Shown here piece after piece: positions 7,393 to 14,805 of a stretch of DNA of 20,847 nt. A program made the position numbers and the translations under genes. Source of the DNA: JANNFX01 sp031380225 (GTDB lineage: Bacteria; Pseudomonadota; Alphaproteobacteria; Rhizobiales; Hyphomicrobiaceae); assembly GCA_031380225.1 (NCBI GenBank), contig JANNFX010000262.1, positions 1-20,847 on the forward strand, in the 5' to 3' direction. The notes beneath the pieces were generated by a model, which was not told where the DNA came from, made no database searches, and saw only the letters and a list, made by a program, of their open reading frames with translations. Numbering within the stretch: position 1 is the stretch's first letter; the number at the start of each line of letters is the position of its first letter.

Positions 7393-7998
7393 CGCAGTTT
7401 TGAGCGCCATTTATTGGCGCATTTCTAGCGGCGTCTGTTACTCACGACTTGGAGGATGAGAATGTTGCAGGCGCCAGAGCAGTAAAAATCTCCAATTCGG
7501 ATCCTGAATCAGAGGCTGATTGCTCAAGGGGCGATGCTTCGTCATAGGAGCACTCCTTCGTCAGAGCTTCACTGCATCGGAGGCGGTTGACAACAGCCAC
7601 CGGTCTAAGCGCCATCGCGACACGCACGCGCCTGCCCCTAGGAAAGGCAAGCGCGAGTTCGCCATGTGTCTGGGATCGATATGATGCAGCTGATTTGAAC
7701 AGACGGAACTCGAGCGCGGTGAGCGCGGATGGATGCTCCCTCAAGCGGCGCTGTTCATCGCCGCTTAGCATCCGTCTGGCGAAACCTGCCAGCCCGTCAA
7801 CCTGAGTTAGGTCAATCAGATGATACAAGGGCTATTGCCCCTCTCTCGTCCGTCGCATGCACTCCGGGGTTGCCAGTTCTAAATGCCGTTTTCCACCGGC
7901 GATCCACAACATGCAACTCGTCCCGTTGGCGGGAGCTTATGTGATTCGTAGCGATTGATGATGACACAGACGTTAATTTTTTGCGGCTCCGGTTCGTA
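7393..7998. other. Gene-poor stretch between the TadG-like gene and rpoH
   Basis: This stretch of about 600 bp holds only one doubtful minus-strand ORF (7442-7828) and a small hairpin, GGGC-tatt-GCCC, at 7829-7840. I see no tRNA, no repeat array and no recognisable domain on either strand. No clear intrinsic terminator follows rpoH here, so leftward read-through to the hairpin at 7367-7392 is possible. The part from 7841 to 7998 shows nothing I can name. Confidence 0.5.
7442..7828 (-). CDS. Doubtful small hypothetical protein
   Basis: The frame is open for 128 codons from a TTG, with a TAG stop two codons upstream of it. An internal ATG at residue 20 would give a 109-residue product. I do not recognise the sequence. 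Its middle part (ALEFRLFKSAASYRSQTHG, then ALAFPRGRRVRVAMALRPV) has mixed hydrophobic and basic residues that could fold, and the C-terminus is acidic and serine-rich. No Shine-Dalgarno sequence is evident at either start. In its favour, the hairpin at 7367-7392 is a better terminator in the leftward direction. It could be a lineage-specific gene, a remnant, or chance. Confidence 0.3.
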   Translation of the reverse strand: MYHLIDLTQVDGLAGFARRMLSGDEQRRLREHPSALTALEFRLFKSAASYRSQTHGELALAFPRGRRVRVAMALRPVAVVNRLRCSEALTKECSYDEASPLEQSASDSGSELEIFTALAPATFSSSKS

Positions 7999-8925
7999 TC
8001 AAATCGCAGATAACCTCGGCCGCGCTGTGGGTGGTTTCACGGCTAAGGCTTTGGTACGGGCTGCGTCTTGAACAACCTTTTGCACTTTCTCAAATGCCCT
8101 GACTTCGATTTGGCGCACGCGCTCGCGGCTGATGTCAAACTCTGTTGACAAGGCTTCAAGCGTCACCGGCTCTTCGAGCATGCGGCGAGCTTCAAAAATG
8201 CGGCGCTCGCGGTCGTTGAGGGTCTCAATGGCTTCGGCGAGATAACCGTGGCGGAGCGATTTCTCTTCCGCCTCGACCATGCGTTCTTCTTGACCCGGCG
8301 TTTCGTCGGCGAGCCAGTCCTGCCACTCGCCACCTTCCTGATCGGCGCGCACGGGCGCATTCAAAGATGCATCACCGCCAAGGCGGCGGTTCATTTGAAT
8401 GACATCTTGTTCGCTGACACCAAGCTTGGTGGCGATAGTTTTGACGTGCTCGGGTTTGAGGTCGCCTTCTTCCAGGGCCTGGAGTTGGCTCTTGGTGCGG
8501 CGTAGGTTGAAGAACAACTTCTTCTGGGCTGCTGTGGTGCCCATTTTTACAAGGCTCCACGATCTCAGAACGTATTCCTGGATCGACGCTCTGACCCACC
8601 ACATAGCGTAGGTCGCCAGGCGGAAGCCGCGATCGGGTTCAAAGCGCTTTACGGCCTGCATGAGACCAATGTTGCCTTCGGAGATGACTTCGCCAACTGG
8701 CAATCCGTAGCCGCGATAACCCATAGCGATTTTGGCCACCAAGCGCAGATGCGACGTGATCAGTTTGTGCGCGGCTTCGGAATCGGCATGCTCCGCCCAA
8801 CGCTTGGCGAGCATGTATTCCTCGTTTGGCTCCAGCATCGGGAACTTGCGGATATCGTCAAGATAGCGCGACAATCCCAGCGACCCCCCCGCAACCGCCG
8901 GAAGGCTTTTGCTTACTGCTGCCAT
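7999..8925 (-). CDS. rpoH: Heat-shock RNA polymerase sigma factor RpoH (sigma-32)
   Basis: This cytoplasmic sigma factor directs RNA polymerase to heat-shock promoters. Sigma region 2 includes LITSHLRLVAKIA, GLPVGEVISEGNIGLMQAV and FRLATYAMWWVRASIQEYV. The RpoH-box type segment QKKLFFNLRRTK follows region 2 and separates RpoH from RpoD. Region 4 ends with the helix-turn-helix FDISRERVRQIEVRAFEKV. I choose the ATG complementary to 8923-8925, giving MAAVSKSLPAV and 308 residues; a TTG at 8940 would add five. Neither has a good ribosome site. The gene lies downstream of rluD in the same direction, an order often seen in Hyphomicrobiales. Many alphaproteobacteria have two or more rpoH copies, and this sequence alone does not show which one this is. 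Confidence 0.95.
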   Translation of the reverse strand: MAAVSKSLPAVAGGSLGLSRYLDDIRKFPMLEPNEEYMLAKRWAEHADSEAAHKLITSHLRLVAKIAMGYRGYGLPVGEVISEGNIGLMQAVKRFEPDRGFRLATYAMWWVRASIQEYVLRSWSLVKMGTTAAQKKLFFNLRRTKSQLQALEEGDLKPEHVKTIATKLGVSEQDVIQMNRRLGGDASLNAPVRADQEGGEWQDWLADETPGQEERMVEAEEKSLRHGYLAEAIETLNDRERRIFEARRMLEEPVTLEALSTEFDISRERVRQIEVRAFEKVQKVVQDAARTKALAVKPPTARPRLSAI

Positions 8926-9030
8926 CACACTTTTTGCCAAGCCTTATCGGTCTTGACACCCTCTTGAAACAACGCCCGCGGCCACTTTTGGCCTCGTCTA
9001 CCTAGGATAAGGCAATCGCCCCCCACGGGG

Positions 9031-9060
9031 ATTAAATCTCCGAAAGCTCAAATAGTTCAA
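9031..9060 (-). promoter_or_regulatory. Candidate promoter of rpoH
   Basis: On the minus strand TTGAAC (complement of 9055-9060) is followed after 18 bases by TTTAAT (complement of 9031-9036). Both hexamers are reasonable sigma-70 matches. The site lies about 105 bases before the rpoH ATG, between rluD and rpoH, so rpoH may be transcribed independently of rluD. Confidence 0.4.
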
Positions 9061-9092
9061 AAAATTTGAATTTCCAGAGGCTGGGCCAGCGA

Positions 9093-10097
9093 TCACGAGG
9101 ACTTGAGCGTAGTAATCAGAGCCTGCAGATCGGCAGGCACGGAGCTCTCAAACTGGCAGTGTTTGCCGCTTATAGGGTGCGTGAAGCCAAGTACGGCGGC
9201 GTGCAGCGCCTGCCGGCCAAGGGTTGCAAGAGCGGCTTGAGCGTCAGGCGTTAACGATTGTCCACTCGACTTAAACCCGGCGCCGTAGGTGGCGTCGCCC
9301 AAAATCGGATGGCCGGTATGTGCCATGTGCACGCGAATTTGATGTGTGCGGCCGGTTTCCAGTTCTAGCCGCAGCAGCGATACGGCCGGTTTGCGGTTTT
9401 GGGCGTTGAAAAGGTCGAGCAATTGGTAGTGAGTTACGGCGTGGCGGCCGAAGGCGGCCGAGGTCACGGCGATTTTGGTACGGTTCGAATTTGAGCGTGC
9501 GAGCGGGGCGTTGATGGTGCCAGTCGGGCGCAGCATCTCGCCCCACGCCAGCGCAAGATAGGCACGCTTTAGCTGTCCGTCGGCGCCGTGCGCCGCAAAT
9601 TGATCCGCGAGCCCCTGATGCGCCGCGTCAGTTTTTGCGACCACCAGCAACCCTGAAGTGTCCTTATCGAGACGATGGACAATGCCGGGCCGCATGACGC
9701 CGCCAATGCCGGAAAGCGATGCCTGGCAATGAGCCATCAACGCATTGACCAGCGTGCCGTCGCGGTGGCCTGCTGACGGATGCACGACTTGCCCTGCCGG
9801 TTTGTCAACGACAATCAGATGCTTGTCTTCGAAAACGATGGTGAGCGGCAAGGACTGCGCTATTGGCCCATCGGCAGTCGGGGGCGGTACGTGCACTGCA
9901 AATTGCTCACCCGCTTTGACGCGCTGACCAGTATCAACGGCTAAGCCATTTGGACCGGTCACGTGTCCAGTGCGCATCAAAGCTTGTAAGCGCGAGCGGC
10001 TGAGTTCGGGCAGCCGAACGCTCAGCACTTTATCGAGCCGTTGTCCGGTCTCGTCTTCGGCGACCAGAACCGTTTGAACTTCGGACGTGGTGGTCAT
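9093..10097 (-). CDS. rluD: RluA/RluD-family 23S rRNA pseudouridine synthase
   Basis: The 334-residue enzyme should isomerise uridine to pseudouridine in RNA, most likely 23S rRNA helix 69 if it is a true RluD. An S4 RNA-binding domain lies at about 17-65 (GQRLDKVLSVRLPELSRSRL). The catalytic domain follows with HRLDKDTSGLLVVAK at 141-155, where D144 is the catalytic aspartate. The family motif TGRTHQIRVHMAHTGHPILGD comes later. Presence of the S4 domain and overall length favour RluD over RluA, but RluC-like specificity cannot be excluded. Its ATG overlaps the stop codon of the upstream coiled-coil gene in an ATGA (10094-10097), so the two are translationally coupled. Confidence 0.88.
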   Translation of the reverse strand: MTTTSEVQTVLVAEDETGQRLDKVLSVRLPELSRSRLQALMRTGHVTGPNGLAVDTGQRVKAGEQFAVHVPPPTADGPIAQSLPLTIVFEDKHLIVVDKPAGQVVHPSAGHRDGTLVNALMAHCQASLSGIGGVMRPGIVHRLDKDTSGLLVVAKTDAAHQGLADQFAAHGADGQLKRAYLALAWGEMLRPTGTINAPLARSNSNRTKIAVTSAAFGRHAVTHYQLLDLFNAQNRKPAVSLLRLELETGRTHQIRVHMAHTGHPILGDATYGAGFKSSGQSLTPDAQAALATLGRQALHAAVLGFTHPISGKHCQFESSVPADLQALITTLKSS

Positions 10098-11455
10098 TCG
10101 ACGGGCAAAGCTGGTTTAGCTTTGGCGCCTGCCAGCCGTTCGATTAAGCCGCCACGATGGAGCCGCAGTGGGTTGGGGCCATTTGTGTCGGCGGACGACG
10201 TGGCTGGCTTTTCAAGACCAGTTGTTTCATCGCTCGACTGGGCGGGTTCTTCTGCTGCTGTTTTAGCCGCGTTTGCTGCAGGGAAACCAGCGCCGCCGAC
10301 CAATGCCCTGATAAATCCGCTTTGAGGAGCACTTTCGGATTTGGTTGCGGTCTCGACTAGTGCATCAACTCTCGGAGCGGCAATGCGCTCTATCAGCGGC
10401 ACTTTCTTTGGGACCTCAACTTGGATGACCGAAGCCGCTGCATCGGCAGCTGCAGCAGCACTCGATAGTTCTTCGCTATGTTTCGCCGCTTGTTGCGAAA
10501 GACGGTCATGGGCCGCCGCAAGTTCTGCTTTCATGCGCGCGATTTCAGTTTCATGGCTTTCGATCAAAGCGGCTTGGACTTCGAGCCGCTTTTCAAGCGC
10601 TGGAGAGAGAAGTCCTGGTTCGCCGGCCACAGCCTTCATCGCTTTCTCAGCTTCACTCAAACTGCTCGTCAATCGGCTGATGTCTTTATCGTGGCGGGCC
10701 GCGTCGCCTAAGCTATCATCATTCGCAATTTGACCAAGGTGGGCAAAAATTGCCGCCGGGGCCGCTTGAGCAGCGCTCTGCAATCGTTCAATTAAGGCTG
10801 ATTGTTCGCGCGACTTTGCTCGTAGCGCTTCTATTTCGGCGCGCAAGGCAACATCCCTGTCGGCCGCGTGGTCTCCACCGGCATCGCGGTTGCGATACGA
10901 GCGCGTGGTGACCGACGAACTCATGCGCGACAGTTCTTCCCGCTGTTGGCGGTTGATCTGGTGAGCCTCATTGAGGGCCGACGCGTACTTGTGCGCCGAG
11001 GCGGTCAGTGTCGTAATTTCATGATCGCGTTCGTCGAGTTGGGTTTTGGCCTGCATCAGGCGCGCTTCAACGCGGGGTAGGCGGTCCGTGATCGTTTGCT
11101 CAAGGACACGGCGCGCGTTTTCGTGTTCGTCAAGGGACGTCCGCATGTCCGCCACTTGTCCTTCAAGCGCGCTGATCACAGCGTCACGGCGGTTGATTTC
11201 GACCATTTGGCGCGCCGCGGACAAGGCCGACTGTTCACCTTTGGCCTCAAGCTGGTGAATGGTGATGGCATGTTCGGCGCGCAGCCGGTCCTTATCGGCC
11301 CGGATTTCGGCTTCGGTCAGGGGCATCGATGACCTGAGAGCGTTGGTCGCCAGCCGCTCAGCCCGGCGCCGGTAAACAGGGGCGAAAATGAACATGAAAA
11401 AGCCGGCCAGAAACAAGCCTAGCACGATCAACATGGCCGATTGCAATGTGATCAA
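10094..11455 (-). CDS. Membrane-anchored coiled-coil protein of unknown function
   Basis: The 453-residue product has one N-terminal membrane helix (about 6-25), then a basic APVYRRRAERL segment that suggests a cytoplasmic body. Long, heptad-like coiled coil covers about 45-180, 200-230 and 255-340. The C-terminal 100 residues are rich in Ala, Pro, Ser and Glu and look disordered. They carry two similar short motifs, PLIERIA (353-359) and GLIERLA (436-442). The segment SMPLTEAEIRADKDRLRAEHA (43-62, shortened) resembles proteins I remember as conserved hypotheticals of rhizobia, without a known role. It overlaps rluD by 4 bp (ATGA), so expression of the two is tied. Scaffolding at the inner membrane is a possibility; nothing in the sequence shows enzyme activity. 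Confidence 0.8.
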   Translation of the reverse strand: MITLQSAMLIVLGLFLAGFFMFIFAPVYRRRAERLATNALRSSMPLTEAEIRADKDRLRAEHAITIHQLEAKGEQSALSAARQMVEINRRDAVISALEGQVADMRTSLDEHENARRVLEQTITDRLPRVEARLMQAKTQLDERDHEITTLTASAHKYASALNEAHQINRQQREELSRMSSSVTTRSYRNRDAGGDHAADRDVALRAEIEALRAKSREQSALIERLQSAAQAAPAAIFAHLGQIANDDSLGDAARHDKDISRLTSSLSEAEKAMKAVAGEPGLLSPALEKRLEVQAALIESHETEIARMKAELAAAHDRLSQQAAKHSEELSSAAAAADAAASVIQVEVPKKVPLIERIAAPRVDALVETATKSESAPQSGFIRALVGGAGFPAANAAKTAAEEPAQSSDETTGLEKPATSSADTNGPNPLRLHRGGLIERLAGAKAKPALPVE

Positions 11456-11572
11456 CGGCTCATCCCCTCGACCGGCTTGCCTACAACTATCCCCCGGTGA
11501 ACCATACGTCCCGGCAATGGCTCCATCAACACTGACTAGGCCGGAAAATCAATCCGCGAGACTATCATGCCT

Positions 11573-11609
11573 TTGGAAACGGTTCGTAGTGCCTCACAAC
11601 GGGTTCCAA
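11573..11609. repeat. Imperfect inverted repeat at the eipA stop codon
   Basis: Arms TTGGAAACGGTT (11573-11584) and AACGGGTTCCAA (11598-11609) pair at ten of twelve positions around a 13-base loop. The eipA stop codon lies at the start edge of the structure. No T-run follows on the minus strand, so it is not a clear intrinsic terminator; it could protect the 3' end of the message. Confidence 0.35.
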
Positions 11610-12439
11610 GTTGGCTCACGGGTGTATTTCAGGTAACCAATGCTGGCGCCAAGCCGCAATCCCAAGCCGCTACGAATCACTGCGAGTGTAACATCGTTGT
11701 ATTTCTGGAATTGAATGCTGACGCCGCCGATCAGATACGCCGAACCTTGAACACCGCCAAATCTCTCATATATTTCTGATGGTTCGCGCATGTTGTAGAC
11801 CAAGACCAAGGTCTTCGAGCCTTCTGCACCGGCATCATAGCCAAGCGATGGGCCCTGCCAGAACACTTTGTGAGTGCCCGCATCCTTGGTGTAGAGCGTG
11901 CCTTCTCCATAGCGAAGCCCGACGATCAGCGCGCCGCCGGCATCTTCGCCTAGGATGTAGCCATTCGGGCGGCCCTGGCTTTTGAAAGCATATTCGACTG
12001 CATTGGCCAGTCCGCTGGTAATACCGCCGAAAAAGTGGTGGCCGGCGCCGATAATCTCGCCTTGCTCATAACCCTGATCATGGCGTGGGTCCGATGCGCC
12101 TGGCCGGCCTCTCTGCGCCTCGTTATAGTCCATGGGTGGTGGTGAATAGGGCTCGCCTGGTCCATCGCCACGTGCGGCGTCTCGAGTGCCGTTTTCAGGC
12201 ACATATTCCGACTCATACGGTGGCTCAGAGCCGTCGTTGGCGCTGCTGCCATCAGGTTGATACGCGTCGCTGCCATTGCCGTCTCCGGGCGCGCGATAGG
12301 CGTCGTCTGCGCCAACGTTCATCCGGCTCGCGCCGCCACCAGATTTCCAGGGCAAGTCTTCGGCGCCGGCGGCGAACGGGAGTGCAAGGAGCGTCACTGT
12401 GACGGCCACAGCGAGCCACTTTGAAAATTTTGGGGACAT
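11594..12439 (-). CDS. eipA: Periplasmic envelope integrity protein, DUF1134 family
   Basis: The 281-residue product has a signal peptide (1-26, cut likely after AGA) and should be periplasmic. Residues about 33-125 are low-complexity, rich in Asp, Gly, Pro, Ser and Tyr. The DUF1134 domain fills about 125-281, with HHFFGGITSGLANAVEYAF, GYILGEDAGGALIVGLRYGEG and a glycine-rich end (AVIRSGLGLRLGASIGYLKY, shortened). In Brucella the DUF1134 protein EipA is needed for envelope stress resistance and virulence. Its molecular activity is not established. The gene is downstream of cysQ in the same direction with 144 bp between; a candidate promoter and a GC-rich hairpin lie in that gap. The long acidic linker before the domain may be variable between species. 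Confidence 0.88.
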   Translation of the reverse strand: MSPKFSKWLAVAVTVTLLALPFAAGAEDLPWKSGGGASRMNVGADDAYRAPGDGNGSDAYQPDGSSANDGSEPPYESEYVPENGTRDAARGDGPGEPYSPPPMDYNEAQRGRPGASDPRHDQGYEQGEIIGAGHHFFGGITSGLANAVEYAFKSQGRPNGYILGEDAGGALIVGLRYGEGTLYTKDAGTHKVFWQGPSLGYDAGAEGSKTLVLVYNMREPSEIYERFGGVQGSAYLIGGVSIQFQKYNDVTLAVIRSGLGLRLGASIGYLKYTREPTWNPL

Positions 12440-12465
12440 TGGGTCTCAAGTCCTAAACGAGGAAA

Positions 12466-12492
12466 GGCGCCGACGGTACGCTGTCAGGCGCC
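12466..12492 (-). terminator. GC-rich hairpin between cysQ and eipA
   Basis: On the minus strand GGCGCC-T-GAC pairs with GTC-GGCGCC around an eight-base loop, with a single bulged base. The tail reads TTTCCTCGTTT. It could terminate cysQ transcription, but if the candidate promoter at 12531-12560 is real it lies inside the eipA leader, 27 bases before the start codon, and might act on eipA expression instead. Confidence 0.45.
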
Positions 12493-12530
12493 GCTGATGT
12501 CGCAAAAGCATCAAGCGAAAGTGTTACCAA

Positions 12531-12560
12531 AGTATGGCTAAACACCTCAAAAAGTGCCAA
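12531..12560 (-). promoter_or_regulatory. Candidate promoter of eipA
   Basis: On the minus strand TTGGCA (complement of 12555-12560) and CATACT (complement of 12531-12536) are separated by 18 bases. The -35 matches five of six consensus positions and the -10 four of six. Transcription would start about 85 bases before the eipA ATG, giving a leader that contains the hairpin at 12466-12492. Confidence 0.35.
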
Positions 12561-12583
12561 AAAATCTGGCCGAAACAGGGCAA

Positions 12584-13393
12584 CTAGACCGGTTTGCCCC
12601 AGGCGACGAAGTGCGGATTTAAGAATTTTGAGCCGGACTTGCCGTAGACAAACGGGCTGCCGTCGACCTGCACGACTTTGCCGCCGGCCGCATTGAGGAT
12701 GGCGTGCCCGGCGGCGGTATCCCACTCGCACGTCGCGCCAATGCGCGGGTAAAGGTCAGCTTCACCCCGGGCAATCAGGCAGAATTTCAAAGATGAGCCG
12801 GCCGGCTGGACGGCAGAAATCGGTAATGTCGCCAGAAACTCCGTCGTTTCAGGGCTTCTATGCGACCGGCTTTCGAGCGCGACCAATCCATTGGCCGGTG
12901 GTTTTCGGGCGTTGAGCGGCCTTAAGTCCAGTTCATCGAGGCTCAACGCCGAACTCGCGGGCGGCAAATGCGCTTCGACAGCCTCGTTCGGGCCCACGGT
13001 GACAAACAGCTGGTTCAGAGCCGGAGCATAAATGATCCCGAACACCGGCACGCAGGTCTGGACGAGGCCGATATTGATTGTAAAATCGCCGTTCTTTTTG
13101 ATGAATTCTCGTGTTCCATCAAGGGGATCGACCAGGAAAAACAGGTCGGCAGTCTCAGGCGTATGCCCGGCCGCAGCGCTTTCTTCGGCAACGACCGGCA
13201 CACCGGGCATCGCTGCCTGAATGGCTGCCACCAAAATGACTTCGGCCTCCTGATCGGCAGCTGTGACGGGAGAAGCGTCCGCCTTGTTTTCAACGACGAC
13301 TCCATTTTGGTAATACGCCATCTGAATGCGACCGGCTGCGATCACAGCGGGCAGTAGCGATGAGGCCAGGCGGCGGAAATCGGGCAAGGACAT
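12584..13393 (-). CDS. cysQ: 3'(2'),5'-bisphosphate nucleotidase CysQ
   Basis: This 269-residue magnesium-dependent phosphatase of the inositol monophosphatase superfamily should remove the 3'-phosphate from PAP (and PAPS), a by-product of sulfate assimilation. Metal-binding residues are all present: E70-E71 in VVAEES, D89 and D92 in LVDPLDGTREF (with the family's DPxDGT), and the late WDTAAGHAIL motif. The segment SPVTAADQEAE at 41-51 is also typical. The REF that follows DPLDGT favours CysQ over SuhB or histidinol phosphatase relatives. The start ATG (complement at 13391-13393) has a weak AGAG. The gene is divergent from chpT across a 323-bp gap and precedes eipA. Confidence 0.9.
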   Translation of the reverse strand: MSLPDFRRLASSLLPAVIAAGRIQMAYYQNGVVVENKADASPVTAADQEAEVILVAAIQAAMPGVPVVAEESAAAGHTPETADLFFLVDPLDGTREFIKKNGDFTINIGLVQTCVPVFGIIYAPALNQLFVTVGPNEAVEAHLPPASSALSLDELDLRPLNARKPPANGLVALESRSHRSPETTEFLATLPISAVQPAGSSLKFCLIARGEADLYPRIGATCEWDTAAGHAILNAAGGKVVQVDGSPFVYGKSGSKFLNPHFVAWGKPV

Positions 13394-13716
13394 GTGTCGG
13401 GCACTCTTTGGCAGTTGTCTGATTGACAGCGATTGCGGGGATTCGATTCGGCTGCGTAAACACTGGATTAACGAACTCGGGCGTAAGCTTCGCGTGGCGG
13501 CGAAGTCTCAATGGCAGACGAAACGGCGCCAAGTTGCTGCGCCGGGAGATCGAAGCCCTGGCAAGCGCGTCGCGGCGCATGTATCAGGGTCTTTACGATT
13601 TCTGCAAGCGTTCGCAACTCCACGCGTCCCAGACGGGCCTCGAAAGAGACTTGGCTGTGCCCGCGCCATCTCGCGTTCCGTCATTTGGCGGCGCTCACTT
13701 TGGGGATTATTTGACG
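13394..13716. other. Intergenic region between divergent cysQ and chpT
   Basis: These 323 bp should hold the promoters of both genes. Two directly adjacent GATTC sites (13440-13444 and 13445-13449) match the CcrM methylation sequence GANTC. One isolated TTAA occurs near 13470 but no full CtrA box. The chpT frame stays open upstream of its start as far as a TTG at 13423, but those 98 codons show no recognisable domain. Confidence 0.5.
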
Positions 13717-14376
13717 ATGACCATGGCAGCCGTTGCACCGCGCATTGAGCCGAGCGACCTTGAAATTGCGGCATTGATCTCCAGCAAAATTGTCCATGAC
13801 GTCATCGGTCCGGTTGGCGCCATCTATAATGGCCTCGAGATTCTCGATGAGGATGACGACGCCGAAGCCAAGTCATATGCGATGAAAGTCATCCGCGACG
13901 TCACCGAGCAGGCTTCGGCCCGGCTCCAGTTCGCACGCTTTGCTTTTGGAGCTGCCGGTTCAGCTGGCGCCCAAATAGACCTCCGTACCGCCGAGCAGAT
14001 CTCGCGGGGCTTTGTTGGCAATGGCAAACACAAGCTCGATTGGCGGATTGAGGCCGGATATATGGGCAAGGATCGGGTCAAGTTATTGTTGAACCTAGTT
14101 GCCAGCTCGATCACGGCCTTGCCGCGTGGTGGCGACATCGAAGTTTCGATGACTGGTACAAATGAAGCGCCGTCATTTGTTATCCGCTGCCGCGGTACCA
14201 ACGCCCGCGCGCCGCAGCACCTCGTCGAATTCATCACTGGCAATCAAATGCCGCCACTCGATGCCATGACCATTCAGGCCTATTACACCTGCCGGTTGGC
14301 TAAGACGGCGCACATGCGTATCGACGTCCGCAAGGATGGCCTCGACATGATGATCACGGCCGTACAGGCCCAGTAA
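13717..14376 (+). CDS. chpT: Histidine phosphotransferase ChpT
   Basis: ChpT passes phosphate from the hybrid kinase CckA to the response regulators CtrA and CpdR, and so sits at the centre of the alphaproteobacterial cell-cycle relay. The first helix of the DHp-like domain contains SSKIVHDVIGPVGAIYNGLEIL (shortened; residues 22-43). H27 is the phosphorylated histidine, followed by the conserved Asp. The second part resembles a degenerate ATPase domain that does not bind ATP in characterised ChpT. It includes FGAAGSAGAQIDL and a late AYYTCRLAKTAHMRIDV segment. The 219-residue length fits the family. I start at ATG 13717 (MTMAAVAPRIEPSDLE); a second ATG at 13723 is possible. GGGGA lies about 11 bases upstream. 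A hairpin with T8 follows the gene. Confidence 0.92.
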   Translation: MTMAAVAPRIEPSDLEIAALISSKIVHDVIGPVGAIYNGLEILDEDDDAEAKSYAMKVIRDVTEQASARLQFARFAFGAAGSAGAQIDLRTAEQISRGFVGNGKHKLDWRIEAGYMGKDRVKLLLNLVASSITALPRGGDIEVSMTGTNEAPSFVIRCRGTNARAPQHLVEFITGNQMPPLDAMTIQAYYTCRLAKTAHMRIDVRKDGLDMMITAVQAQ

Positions 14377-14408
14377 CACTTTCGATTTCTGCAAATCAAA
14401 TTAGAGGC

Positions 14409-14442
14409 GCGCGATGTGCGAATCATCGCCGCCCTTTTTTTT
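14409..14442 (+). terminator. Intrinsic terminator of chpT
   Basis: GCGCGATG pairs with CATCGC-c-GC (one bulged C) around a seven-base loop, and is followed by CC and eight T residues (14435-14442). It lies 33 bp after the chpT stop codon and points the same way. It also separates chpT from the convergent META-domain gene. Confidence 0.8.
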
Positions 14443-14457
14443 GCTCCGTGGGTTGGG

Positions 14458-14805
14458 TCAATCCCAATCTCTGCGAACCAACCCAGCAAGCTCTTTGCCG
14501 CTGGCGTCTTTGAGTATCAGTGTCATGTGTGTGGCGCTGGCCATGCGCACGGCGTTTAGCATTTTCAAGAACTGCTGCTCCTGCCGCATGACGTTTTCAT
14601 CGAGACACGCCATTTGCGTTGCAATGAGCTGGCCGATTTTTAATTGCTCACCGTCTTGCTCGTAAGATCCTGCGAAGCGGTTGCAGCCCCCGGAGCCCGA
14701 AAGGCGTCCATCACCGAACTGAACGGAGATTTCGCCACCCGCGGCGAATCCCCATTCTGATCCCGCAAGTAGCATCGCTGCCATGATGATCCCTGTCGCT
14801 GCCAT
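14458..14805 (-). CDS. Small META-domain (HslJ-like) protein
   Basis: The product is about 115 residues. It starts with a hydrophobic segment (MAATGIIMAAMLLAGSEWGFAAG, shortened) that can act as a signal peptide, with a possible cut after FAA. The rest carries the META-domain core: a strand-turn RLSGSGGCNRFAGSYEQDG with the conserved GCNRF, then IATQMAC with the paired cysteine, and a C-terminal helix and strands. META proteins such as HslJ are linked to stress or antibiotic tolerance, without known activity. The usual opening Trp and strand before the domain are shortened here. I prefer the ATG complementary to 14803-14805, with GGTGGG seven bases upstream; a GTG at 14817 is the alternative. 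The gene converges on chpT and is divergent from fetA. Confidence 0.72.
   Translation of the reverse strand: MAATGIIMAAMLLAGSEWGFAAGGEISVQFGDGRLSGSGGCNRFAGSYEQDGEQLKIGQLIATQMACLDENVMRQEQQFLKMLNAVRMASATHMTLILKDASGKELAGLVRRDWD

Noticed and set aside
9478..9492. GGTTCGAATTT, which resembles a tRNA T-arm
   Set aside because: It lies inside rluD and no matching acceptor stem or anticodon arm surrounds it. I found no tRNA elsewhere.
13465..13480. TTAA near the chpT promoter as a CtrA site
   Set aside because: Only a single TTAA half-site is present; no second TTAA follows at the seven-base spacing.
13423..13716. 98-codon upstream extension of the chpT frame from a TTG
   Set aside because: The extension has no similarity to ChpT, the family begins near MTMAAVAPRIEPSD, and the known length fits the ATG at 13717.
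14414..14665. Plus-strand frame beginning inside the chpT terminator
   Set aside because: Its first codons are the hairpin and T-run, and the rest is opposite the META-domain gene.
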